A stretch of 64,000 nt of DNA from Blastococcus carthaginiensis. GTDB lineage: Bacteria > Actinomycetota > Actinomycetes > Mycobacteriales > Geodermatophilaceae. The notes beneath the pieces were generated by a model. The model was not told the DNA's origin. It did not search any database and worked only from the letters and a program-made list of their open reading frames with translations. The stretch is from assembly GCF_030731085.1 (NCBI RefSeq), contig NZ_JASNFN010000025.1, positions 18,115 through 82,114 of the forward strand, given 5' to 3'. The position numbers and the translations under genes are program-made. Positions 8,786 through 16,707 of this stretch are shown here, piece by piece (position 1 is the stretch's first letter; each line of letters opens with the position of its first letter).

Positions 8786-9984
8786 CCCGCACCGTTCGCG
8801 CTCGGTTCCTGTTCGATCGGCGTGAGGTCCGAGGCGTGAATGCGCCTCTCGCTTCCGCGACGAAGGACGGGGTCAGCCTCCGGAGCGATGCAGAGAACGC
8901 GGTGTGGAATCCTGGCGACGATGTGAGCCTGTATAAGCTCGTCGAACCCGATGACTTCGTCATCGGCTTGCGCTCGTTCCAGCATGGGCTCGCCCGCTCT
9001 CAAGTACGCGGCCTCGTAAGTCCCGCGTACACGGTTCTCCGCGCGAGAACGAAGGATGTCGTCCCGGGCTATTTCGCCTTCTACTTCAGAAGCGCACCGC
9101 TTATCGCCGCCTTGGACAACCTGTCGCAAGGCATCCGCCAAGGACGCACGATCCCCTACGAGCCGTTCTCTGATCTCCGTTTTCCTGTGCCGAGCGGAGA
9201 GGAACAATGTCGCATCGCGGCCTTTCTCGATGATCAGACGCTAAGGCTTGATAGGGCCCTCGCCCTTCGGCAACAACAGGTCGACATGCTTGAGGCGCGA
9301 TTGCAGTCAACCATCGATTCGCTGGGCGCGGGGATTCACAGGTCGCTGGTCGGCGCACCTCGCATCAAGGCTGGGCACCTTATCCGGGTGTTGCCCGGAT
9401 ACGCCTTCCCGAGTTCTGACTTCTCGACCACAACAGGCCAGCGACTGCTCAGGGGCATCAACGTTGGTGTCCGGAGCACCTCCTGGAACGAAGTGGTGTA
9501 CTGGACCGGGCATGACCCCGACGTCGAACGCCGCTTCTCCTTACAAGTCGGCAGCGTCGTGATGGGCATGGACCGCCCATGGATTGGTGCTGGACTACGG
9601 ATTACGCGCTTGACCGAGGAGGATCTCCCGGCCTTACTTTTGCAGCGAGTAGCGCACCTAATCCCCGGGCCTCGAGTCGATGCGGCGTACATGTGCTGGG
9701 CCTTTCAGGCACGACGCTTCCGCACAGAAGTGGAGGGGCAGCTGACTGGGCTTTCTGTGCCACATCTGAGCGGAGAGCAGATTTCGGCGTACCGGCTGCC
9801 GATTCCGGACATGCCTACGCAGGAGAGGGTGGCCACCGAGTTGGATGATCTGGCCTCTGCCACGGCGTCCGCTCGCGCCGCCCTAGCTCGTTCACAAGCC
9901 CTACTGATGGAACGCAAGCAGACACTGATCACCGCGGCCGTCACCGGGCAGTTCGACGTCACGACGGCTCGGGCGGTTGCGTGA
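8782..9984 (+). CDS. hsdS: Type I restriction-modification specificity subunit
   Basis: 400 residues with the duplicated HsdS design: target recognition domain 1 (about 1 to 135), helical spacer (about 140 to 190, RIAAFLDDQTLRLDRAL), target recognition domain 2 (about 190 to 340), second spacer (about 345 to 390, ERVATELDDLASATASAR). It sets the bipartite DNA target of the complex. The gene is visibly less GC-rich than hsdM and hsdR and has two TTA leucine codons (9541 and 9634), rare in such genomes, which suggests a separately acquired or exchanged specificity gene. Its target sequence cannot be read from this. Confidence 0.92.
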   Translation: MTRTVRARFLFDRREVRGVNAPLASATKDGVSLRSDAENAVWNPGDDVSLYKLVEPDDFVIGLRSFQHGLARSQVRGLVSPAYTVLRARTKDVVPGYFAFYFRSAPLIAALDNLSQGIRQGRTIPYEPFSDLRFPVPSGEEQCRIAAFLDDQTLRLDRALALRQQQVDMLEARLQSTIDSLGAGIHRSLVGAPRIKAGHLIRVLPGYAFPSSDFSTTTGQRLLRGINVGVRSTSWNEVVYWTGHDPDVERRFSLQVGSVVMGMDRPWIGAGLRITRLTEEDLPALLLQRVAHLIPGPRVDAAYMCWAFQARRFRTEVEGQLTGLSVPHLSGEQISAYRLPIPDMPTQERVATELDDLASATASARAALARSQALLMERKQTLITAAVTGQFDVTTARAVA

Positions 9985-12900
9985 TGGCGGGGCACACCGA
10001 GTCGGATTTCGAGGCCGCGATCGAGGCCCACCTGTTGCAGCACGGCTGGCGGCACGGTTCACCCACCGACTACGACGTCACCCTCGGGCTCGACCCGGTC
10101 CAGTTGATCGAGTTCATCCAGGAGACCCAGCCGAAGACTTGGGCGAAGCTCACCGAACGCCACGGTGGCGCCGTCGTCACCAAGGTGGTCAAGCGGATCG
10201 CCGAGGAGATCGACAGCCACGGCGTCGTCCAGGTGCTCCGCCGCGGAGTGAAGGACTCCGGCCAGCGCATCCAGCTCGCCTTCTTCCGGCCCACGCACGG
10301 GCTCACGCCGGAGCTGGTGGAGAACTACGCGAAGAACCGGCTGCTGGTCTACCGGCAGCTGCACCACAGCGAATCGTCGCCGCACCAGTCGCTGGACCTG
10401 ATGCTCGCCGTCAACGGCATCCCCGTGGCGACCGCGGAGCTCAAGAACCACTTCACCGGCCAGACCGTCGAGCACGCGAAAGCCCAATACCGGGACCCGA
10501 AGCAGCGCAATCCCGCCGACCGCATCTTCGCCGGCCGTGCCCTGGCGCACTTCGCCATCGACCCCGACGTCGTGTTCATGACCACCAAGCTCGACGGCCC
10601 CAAGACCGTCTTCCTGCCGTTCAACCAGGGCTCCGACGGCCCCGGGCGCAAGGGCGGCAAGGGCAACCCGGTCAACCCACAGGGGCACCGGACCGCCTAC
10701 CTCTGGGAGCAGGTCTGGGCGCCGGACACCTGGCTGGACCTGCTGCACCGCTACGTCCAGGAGACGGTCCCGAAGCAGGGCGGCCGGAAGGTCCTCTTCC
10801 CCCGCTACCACCAGTGGGACGTCGTCGAGCGGCTCACCGCGCACGCCGCCGTCCACGGTGCCGGGCAGAACTACCTGCTCCAGCACTCCGCCGGCTCGGG
10901 GAAGTCGAACTCGATCGCCTGGCTGGCCCACCGGCTGGCCGACCTGCACTCCCCCAGCGACCCGGCCGCGCTGGCCCCGGACGCGGGCATCGGCAGCGAC
11001 GAGCTGGTGTTCGACAAGGTCGTCGTCATCACCGACCGGCGGGTGCTCGACGCCCAGCTGCAGGCGACCATCTCCGGCTTCGAGCACGTCCAGGGGCTGC
11101 TGCAGCGGATCGACCAGGACTCCCAGCAGCTGAAGGCCGCCCTCGCCGACGCCAAGACGAAGATCATCATCACCACGCTGCAGAAGTTCCCGGTGATCGC
11201 CAGGGACGCCACCGTCGTCGGCAAGCGGGTCGCGGTGATCGTCGACGAGGCGCACTCCTCCCAGTCCGGTGACGCCGCACAGGGCTTGAAGAAGGTGCTC
11301 GGCGGCGCCGACCCGCTGGCCGCTGCCGAGGCCGAGGCCGCCGGTGCCGAGGCGACGCAGGCCGACGACCAGGACCTGCTGGTCTCAGCCATCACCGCGG
11401 CCGTGAACTCCACGAACCCGGTCGCGGAGTCCGCAGAGTCACGCGGTCGCAGCAAGAACCTTTCGTTCTTCGCGTTCACCGCCACGCCCAAGGGCAAGAC
11501 GCTGCAACTGTTCGGCACGGCACGCGACGAGGCCGGGACGACGGTCTACGAGCCGTTCCACCTCTACTCGATGCGGCAGGCGATCGAGGAGGGCTTCATC
11601 CTCGACGTCCTCGCCAACTACGTGACCTACAAGCGCTACTACCGGCTGGCCAACGGGCTCACCAGCGACGACCCCGAGGTGGAGAAGGGCAAGGCCGCCG
11701 TCGCACTGGCTCGGTTCGTCGACCTGCACCCCTCGAACCTCGACCAGCGCGCCGAGATCATCATCGAGCACTTCCGCACCGTCACCGCCGGCAAGATCGG
11801 CGGCAAGGCCAAGGCGATGGTCGTGACGGGCAGCCGGCTGCACGCCGTCCGGTACCTCGCCGCCGTCCAGCGGTACCTGGCGAAGAAGCAGCTCACCGGC
11901 ATCCGGGCGATGGTCGCCTTCTCCGGCAGCCTCGTCGATCCTGACTTCCCCGGTGACGCCGTGACCGAGAGCGGGCTCAACGGCTTCCCCGAGACGCAGA
12001 CCAAGCAGCGCTTCCACGACGAGGGGCAGCTGCTGATCGTCGCGGAGAAGTACCAGACCGGCTTCGACGAGCCGCTGTTGCACACCATGTACGTGGACAA
12101 GAAGCTCGAAGGCGTCAAGGCGGTACAGACGCTCTCCCGGCTCAACCGCATCCACGCCGGCAAGGAAGACACCTTCGTCCTCGACTTCCGCAACACCGCC
12201 GAGGAGATGCGCGAGCAGTTCGCCCCCTTCTACGAGACGAGCTGGACCGAGGAGACCGACCCGAACCTGCTCTACAACCTGCAGACGCGGATCGAGAACC
12301 ACCACGTCATCGACCCGGAGGAGCAGCAGAAGGCGGTGACGGCGTTCCTCCTCGGCAACTCCGCCACGCACGCGACCGTGTCGGCCAACGTCGACCCTGC
12401 CGTCCTCCGTGCCGGCAATCTCCCCGAGCACGAGCTGACCGACCTGCGCGACGCGCTCAAGGCGTTCGTCCGCGCCTACGCCTTCCTCGGCCAGGTCATG
12501 AAGTTCACCGACGAGGAGCTCGAGAGCCTCTACCTCTACGGCAAGCTGCTGCTGGCCAAACTGAAGGAACCCACGGGCGGCGGAGGCTCGATCGACCTCG
12601 GCGACACCGCCCTCGAGTTCATCGGCCACCAGGCCGGGATCGCGACGAGCGGCAGCAACACCCCGGGCGAGAGCAGCGGCGAGATCGAGAGCTTCACCGG
12701 CGAGGGCCGCGGCGGCACCGTCGAGGAAGCGCTCATGATCAAGCTCTCCGAGCTCATCGACACCTTCAACGCCGCGCACGGCATCGACCTCAGCCAGGCC
12801 GAGAGCCTGCTCATCTACGTCGGCGTGCCCAGCCACCTCTCCGATGACGAGGACGTCCAGCAGCGTGCCGCGGACAACACCGAGGAGCAGTTCTCCTTGA

Positions 12901-13070
12901 CGATCCGAAAGGACGACATCGCCGGCGCGCTCTTCCAGAACCAGGAGAGCTCCAACAAGTTGCTGAAGGCGCTGCTGGAGAACGAGACGTTCGCCGACGC
13001 CGTGCAGAAGATCATCAGCACCGAGACCTGGAAGGCCGCCCGCCGCAAGCACGACGAGAAGGCGGCGTGA
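9981..13070 (+). CDS. hsdR: Type I restriction endonuclease subunit R
   Basis: 1029 residues; GTG at 9981 overlaps the hsdS stop by four bases, and an ATG follows immediately at 9984. The N-terminal PD-(D/E)xK nuclease shows D139 and E153-x-K155 (AELKNH). The SF2 translocase follows with Walker A HSAGSGKS (about 302), DEAH (422-425), a TATP motif, and the late helicase motif around QTLSRLNR. The C-terminal third is the helical region that docks on the methylase. The subunit cuts unmethylated DNA after ATP-driven translocation. All catalytic motifs are intact, so the system looks functional. Confidence 0.95.
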   Translation: MMAGHTESDFEAAIEAHLLQHGWRHGSPTDYDVTLGLDPVQLIEFIQETQPKTWAKLTERHGGAVVTKVVKRIAEEIDSHGVVQVLRRGVKDSGQRIQLAFFRPTHGLTPELVENYAKNRLLVYRQLHHSESSPHQSLDLMLAVNGIPVATAELKNHFTGQTVEHAKAQYRDPKQRNPADRIFAGRALAHFAIDPDVVFMTTKLDGPKTVFLPFNQGSDGPGRKGGKGNPVNPQGHRTAYLWEQVWAPDTWLDLLHRYVQETVPKQGGRKVLFPRYHQWDVVERLTAHAAVHGAGQNYLLQHSAGSGKSNSIAWLAHRLADLHSPSDPAALAPDAGIGSDELVFDKVVVITDRRVLDAQLQATISGFEHVQGLLQRIDQDSQQLKAALADAKTKIIITTLQKFPVIARDATVVGKRVAVIVDEAHSSQSGDAAQGLKKVLGGADPLAAAEAEAAGAEATQADDQDLLVSAITAAVNSTNPVAESAESRGRSKNLSFFAFTATPKGKTLQLFGTARDEAGTTVYEPFHLYSMRQAIEEGFILDVLANYVTYKRYYRLANGLTSDDPEVEKGKAAVALARFVDLHPSNLDQRAEIIIEHFRTVTAGKIGGKAKAMVVTGSRLHAVRYLAAVQRYLAKKQLTGIRAMVAFSGSLVDPDFPGDAVTESGLNGFPETQTKQRFHDEGQLLIVAEKYQTGFDEPLLHTMYVDKKLEGVKAVQTLSRLNRIHAGKEDTFVLDFRNTAEEMREQFAPFYETSWTEETDPNLLYNLQTRIENHHVIDPEEQQKAVTAFLLGNSATHATVSANVDPAVLRAGNLPEHELTDLRDALKAFVRAYAFLGQVMKFTDEELESLYLYGKLLLAKLKEPTGGGGSIDLGDTALEFIGHQAGIATSGSNTPGESSGEIESFTGEGRGGTVEEALMIKLSELIDTFNAAHGIDLSQAESLLIYVGVPSHLSDDEDVQQRAADNTEEQFSLTIRKDDIAGALFQNQESSNKLLKALLENETFADAVQKIISTETWKAARRKHDEKAA

Positions 13071-13098
13071 CAGAGGCCGGTTCGACGGAGGAGCCATC

Positions 13099-14022
13099 GT
13101 GGGGGATTTGAAGCTGTTCAGGCTCGATGTCGGCAAGGCGACCGAACTCGTCGGTGCGGCGATGGCGCTGGAGAAGTCCCTGCAGACTCTCATCGAGCAG
13201 AACATGGAGACGCTGTTCGGTGTCCGTTTCCTGGCCAGCGAGTACTCCACGGGAATCAAACACGGTGGCCGGATGGATTCACTCGGCATCGACGAGAACG
13301 GCAATCCCGTCATCTTCGAGTACAAGCGCGCGGTCAACGAGAACGTGATCACCCAGGGGCTGTTCTACCTGGACTGGCTCATGGACCACCGCGGGGACTT
13401 CCAGTTGCTCGTGCAGGAGCGACTCGGGGCCAAGGTGCCCGTCGACTGGTCCAACCCGCGCCTGGTCTGCGTGGCCGGCGACTTCACGAAGTACGACCAG
13501 CACGCCATCGCGCAGATGAACCGCAGCATCGAATTGGTCCGGTACCGGAGCTATAACCAGGGACTGCTCGCTCTGGAACTCGTCGCATCCACCACCGCGA
13601 CGGCGACGGCAGCCGGTCAGCCGAGCGGTGCGACGACCGGGAACGGCTCCTCGAGCGGGGGCACGTCCACGACGGTCTCCCAGTACTACGAGAAGGCGCC
13701 GCAGGCGTTGAAGGACCTGTACGACTCCCTGGAGCAGTACCTCGTCGCCCTCGGGGACGACGTCACGAAGATCATCAACAGAAACTACTTCGCGTTCCGG
13801 CGGCTGAAGAACTTCGCCCGCGTCGAGGTACATCCTCAGACGAAGAAGCTACTGGTGTACGTCAAGGTGAACCCGGACGAGGTCGCGCTGGAAGAGGGCT
13901 TCACCCGTGACGTGCGAGAGCTGGGGCATTTCGGGACCGGCGACCTGGAGATCACCATCGGGGATGCGGAAGCTCTCGCCAACGCCTACGAACTGATAGC
14001 CAAGAGCTACGAGGCCAGCTGA
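13099..14022 (+). CDS. DUF5655-like protein with a PD-(D/E)xK nuclease-like domain
   Basis: 307 residues. A strong ribosome site (GGAGGAG) precedes the GTG. The N-terminal 160 residues contain D60 and the E74-x-K76 pair in a strand-turn-strand setting (MDSLGIDENG, then VIFEYKR), as in the PD-(D/E)xK nuclease fold of NucS/DUF91 proteins. A Ser/Thr/Gly-rich linker (about 185 to 215) leads to a compact C-terminal domain like DUF5655. It starts 28 bases after hsdR on the same strand and is probably cotranscribed with the restriction system. A role as accessory nuclease or DNA-binding partner is inference; known family members have no settled function that I am aware of. Confidence 0.7.
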   Translation: MGDLKLFRLDVGKATELVGAAMALEKSLQTLIEQNMETLFGVRFLASEYSTGIKHGGRMDSLGIDENGNPVIFEYKRAVNENVITQGLFYLDWLMDHRGDFQLLVQERLGAKVPVDWSNPRLVCVAGDFTKYDQHAIAQMNRSIELVRYRSYNQGLLALELVASTTATATAAGQPSGATTGNGSSSGGTSTTVSQYYEKAPQALKDLYDSLEQYLVALGDDVTKIINRNYFAFRRLKNFARVEVHPQTKKLLVYVKVNPDEVALEEGFTRDVRELGHFGTGDLEITIGDAEALANAYELIAKSYEAS

Positions 14023-14031
14023 ACCACCGGC

Positions 14032-14060
14032 GCCGGTCGGACGGTGATCACCCGACCGGC
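14032..14060. terminator. Possible bidirectional terminator between the defence operon and vapC
   Basis: A nine-base inverted repeat (GCCGGTCGG / CCGACCGGC) with an 11-base loop lies at the convergent ends of the two transcription units; one arm is inside the last codons of vapC. There is no T tract, so the call is weak. Confidence 0.3.
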
Positions 14061-14452
14061 GGAAGAGCCGGCACCACGTCCGTGTGACCGAAATCGTCAC
14101 CCTTGAACAGAAGCGGCTTCCCGCTCTCCACGGCGAGCGCATAGGCGAAGCAGTCCCCGAAGTTCAGCCGCGCCGCGTGTCCACTGCCTTTCCCGAAGTC
14201 CCGGTAGGCCGATCGGGCCACGAGCGCCTGACCGACCGTGACAGGAGCGATCTCCAGGTGCATGACCCGCACCAACTCGTCGAAGCGTCGCCGGGCGACC
14301 GGGTCCCGCGTCGCATCGACGACGATGGCCGCCTCGAGGTAGTTGGCGGCTGACATCTGAGGAGCGGCATCCGCGGCGAGCGCGTCGATGAACGCCTCGG
14401 CGTCGGGCTCGCCCCGGATGATGGCGATCAACGCCGATGCATCGACGATCAC
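14048..14452 (-). CDS. vapC: PIN-domain ribonuclease toxin (VapC)
   Basis: 134 residues with the PIN fold: the N-terminal MIVDASALIAI carries the first metal-binding aspartate, a glutamate follows in the NYLEAAIV segment, and the C-terminal LNFGDCFAYALA gives the late aspartate, then LLFKGDDFGHTDV. VapC toxins are Mg-dependent endoribonucleases that cut tRNA or rRNA. The start overlaps the antitoxin stop by four bases. With its antitoxin it forms the right border of the defence island, converging on the nuclease gene. The RNA target is unknown. Confidence 0.9.
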   Translation of the reverse strand: MIVDASALIAIIRGEPDAEAFIDALAADAAPQMSAANYLEAAIVVDATRDPVARRRFDELVRVMHLEIAPVTVGQALVARSAYRDFGKGSGHAARLNFGDCFAYALAVESGKPLLFKGDDFGHTDVVPALPPVG

Positions 14453-14715
14453 GCGGGCATGCCGGCGTCGTCGTACAGGAGGTCGCCGTGCTCGACGGTC
14501 GCCAGGTCTCCCCGGAATCGGGGCGCGATCTCCTTGGCCAGAGCTCTGATGCGGGCCGCGCGGTGCGCGGCCGTGTCCACCGGCGAGTCGACCTGGAGGC
14601 GGGCCAGCTTCTCCCGTAGGGCCTGGGCCACGGCAGCGGTTATCGAGGTCCCGGTGACGGCGGCGACCTCACGTGCCAGATCCTCCACCTCGGCATTCTT
14701 GATGTTGAGACTCAT
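14449..14715 (-). CDS. vapB: VapB-type antitoxin (Rv0623-like)
   Basis: 88 residues. The N-terminal part (SLNIKNAEVEDLAREVAAVTG, then a helix with TAAVAQALREKL) is the short DNA-binding segment of the VapB/Rv0623 group, and the C-terminal half, ending in EHGDLLYDDAGMPA, is the toxin-binding tail. The antitoxin gene comes first and overlaps vapC by four bases. A TAGATT box lies six bases before the ATG, within a wide inverted repeat, which fits autorepression by the VapBC complex. Confidence 0.88.
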   Translation of the reverse strand: MSLNIKNAEVEDLAREVAAVTGTSITAAVAQALREKLARLQVDSPVDTAAHRAARIRALAKEIAPRFRGDLATVEHGDLLYDDAGMPA

Positions 14716-14751
14716 GGTGGAAATCTACAACTCGCGTCCACCCTTCCACCA
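14715..14751 (-). promoter_or_regulatory. vapBC promoter and putative operator
   Basis: Minus-strand TAGATT (14722-14727) precedes the ATG by six bases. Perfect eight-base arms TGGTGGAA (14715-14722) and TTCCACCA (14744-14751) bracket the -10 and upstream region, about three helical turns apart. Confidence 0.42.
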
Positions 14752-14958
14752 GATCGTGCGAGGGGCCGCAGCGGACGGGCGGGGACTTCCCTCCGCTCGC
14801 GGCGCGGCAGGTTGCCGTGCTCGTGGTGTTGTCGCCGTCCTCGCTCTGCAGCACGAGGGCGGCGGCGGCACGGTGAGGATCGCCATCCTGGGTCCGCAGT
14901 GGCCGGCGGAACGGTCACCGGCGCATGGGCCGCGCGTCCGGCCGGGTAGAGCCGCTCC

Positions 14959-15597
14959 ATGGCTGCCCCGATCAGCGACGCCGTCGTCGTCGACGTCCTG
15001 CGCCGGCTCGACCGGCTGCTCACCCCCCTGGCCACCCGGCTGGGCCGGCCCCCGGAGCTGCCGCGCGCGGAGCGCGACGAGTGGTGGGCCGACCGGGTGT
15101 CCAAGGTGGCCGCCGGGGTGTCGGCGGCGCCCCGCTTGGCGGGAAAGCTCGCCGACCTGCTTCCGCTGCAGAACACGGTCGGCGCCGCGGTGCAGTCGCT
15201 CGTCGTCCTCGGCGTCGCGGGCGAGCACGGGGTCGAGGCGCCCGCCGAGCGGGTGTCGCTGCTCGCCCGGGTGCTGCTGCGCCGCGAGCTGGGCGCTGCG
15301 CAGGTCGAGCCGCTGCTCACCCGCACCAGGGGCACCTACGTGGAGGGCGCGCTCGGCCCGCGGGACGAGCGCCGCGGGGCCGCGGGCGCGGTGCGGACGC
15401 TGTGGCGCGCGGCCCGTCTCCTGAGCCGCATCGACGACGCGCTCGACGCCCGGCCGAAGGGGAAGCTGTTCGCCCGCGCGGTGTCGAACCTGCCGGTCGT
15501 CGGGGTCGCCGGCGGGTACGCGTCCGAGCGCGAGGGCCTGCGCCGCGCGGCCGCCCGCGCCGCCGACCTGCTGGAAGGAGCGGGGCCGGCCCGGTGA
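14959..15597 (+). CDS. Uncharacterised protein
   Basis: 212 residues, rich in Ala, Arg and Leu, probably all-helical and soluble apart from one weakly hydrophobic stretch near the end (LPVVGVAGGYA). I do not recognise a family. Coding potential is suggested by strong third-position G/C and by the tight convergence with metF, four bases away. The start ATG is preceded by a TAGAGC box six bases upstream, a poor fit to the leaderless pattern. It sits between the toxin-antitoxin border of the defence island and housekeeping metF. Confidence 0.55.
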   Translation: MAAPISDAVVVDVLRRLDRLLTPLATRLGRPPELPRAERDEWWADRVSKVAAGVSAAPRLAGKLADLLPLQNTVGAAVQSLVVLGVAGEHGVEAPAERVSLLARVLLRRELGAAQVEPLLTRTRGTYVEGALGPRDERRGAAGAVRTLWRAARLLSRIDDALDARPKGKLFARAVSNLPVVGVAGGYASEREGLRRAAARAADLLEGAGPAR

Positions 15598-15601
15598 CCG
15601 C

Positions 15602-16507
15602 TCAGCGGACGGCGGGTGCGCGTCCGGCCAGGTTGGCGAACACCTCGCGGGTCGCCGTGGAGCGGTTCATGGTGATGAAGTGGATGCCCGGCACACCCTC
15701 GTCGAGCAGCCGGCGGCACAGGTCCGTGGCCACCTCGACGCCGAGGGCGCGGACCGCCGCCTTCTCCTCCGGCCGGTCACCGTCCAGCGCCTCGAACCGC
15801 TCGGCCAGCTCGGCGGGGAACGCCTGACCGGACAGCTGGACGATCCGGGTGATCTGCCGGACGTTCGTGACCGGCATGACCCCGGCGATGACCGGCACCT
15901 CGCAGCCGCGCGCGACCACCCGGTCCCGCATGCGCAGGTAGTCCTCGGCCCGGAAGAACATCTGGGTGATGGCGAAGTCGGCGCCGGCCCGGCACTTCGC
16001 CACGAACATCTCGACGTCGGTGTCGAAGTCCGGCGAGCGCGGGTGCCGCTCGGGGAAGGCGGCCACCCCGACCGAGAAGTCGCCGATCGAGCGGATCAGC
16101 TCCACCAGCTCGGCGGCGTAGTCCAGCCCCTCGGGGTGGGCGACCCACTCCGCCTGCGGATCGGCGCCCGGCGGGTCGCCCCGCAGCGCCATGATGTTGC
16201 GGACCCCGGCCGCGGCCAGCCTGCTGATCACGTGCCGCAGCTCCGCGATGCTGTGGTCGACCGCGGTCAGGTGCGCCAGCGGCGTCATCGTGGTGTCCGC
16301 CGCGATCCGCTCGGTCATCGCCACCGTGCCCTCGCGGGTGGAGCCACCGGCCCCGTAGGTCACCGAGACGAACGAGGGGTGCAGGCGCTCCAGCTCGCGC
16401 AGCGCCGTCCAGAGCTGCTCCTCCCCCGCCGGCGTCTTCGGCGGGAAGAACTCGAACGACCACGTCGGGTGCCCGGTGGCCAGGAGCTCGCGGACGGTGG
16501 GTGTCAC
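15602..16507 (-). CDS. metF: Methylenetetrahydrofolate reductase
   Basis: 301 residues, the usual bacterial length. It reduces 5,10-methylene-THF to 5-methyl-THF for methionine synthesis, with FAD as cofactor. The family features are clear: WSFEFFPPKT at the N-terminus with the catalytic glutamate, VSVTYGAGGSTR, the LTAVDHS strand, MALRGDPPG, and ITQMFFRAEDY. The GTG start has TACCCT eight bases upstream. It is divergent from idsA. An Rv2172c-like metF relative beside idsA2 is, from memory, also found in M. tuberculosis. Confidence 0.95.
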   Translation of the reverse strand: MTPTVRELLATGHPTWSFEFFPPKTPAGEEQLWTALRELERLHPSFVSVTYGAGGSTREGTVAMTERIAADTTMTPLAHLTAVDHSIAELRHVISRLAAAGVRNIMALRGDPPGADPQAEWVAHPEGLDYAAELVELIRSIGDFSVGVAAFPERHPRSPDFDTDVEMFVAKCRAGADFAITQMFFRAEDYLRMRDRVVARGCEVPVIAGVMPVTNVRQITRIVQLSGQAFPAELAERFEALDGDRPEEKAAVRALGVEVATDLCRRLLDEGVPGIHFITMNRSTATREVFANLAGRAPAVR

Positions 16508-16515
16508 GGCACCCG

Positions 16516-16521
16516 AGGGTA
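16516..16521 (-). promoter_or_regulatory. -10 element for metF (leaderless)
   Basis: Minus-strand TACCCT, eight bases before the GTG at 16507. Confidence 0.42.
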
Positions 16522-16695
16522 CGGGCGGGGCGGCCCCGCGCCCGCAGCCGTCCCCCGGGAAGGGTCGCGCAGGTGCATCCAGACCGGGCCGCGGCGAGGA
16601 AGAGGCCGTGTCCCGGACGACGGAGCGACGGAGGAACGATGCAGCCGACCACCTCGGCCGCCCTGCTGGCGGGGCGGCACCCCGCCGGGTTGGGC

Positions 16696-16701
16696 GATAC
16701 T
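16696..16701 (+). promoter_or_regulatory. -10 element for idsA (leaderless)
   Basis: GATACT is preceded by TGGGC and lies six bases before the ATG at 16708. Confidence 0.4.
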
Positions 16702-16707
16702 GACCAC

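Noticed and set aside
16639..16707. N-terminal extension of idsA from an ATG with a very good ribosome site
   Set aside because: The extra 23 residues look non-conserved and a leaderless -10 fits the later ATG; kept only as an alternative because the ribosome site is strong.
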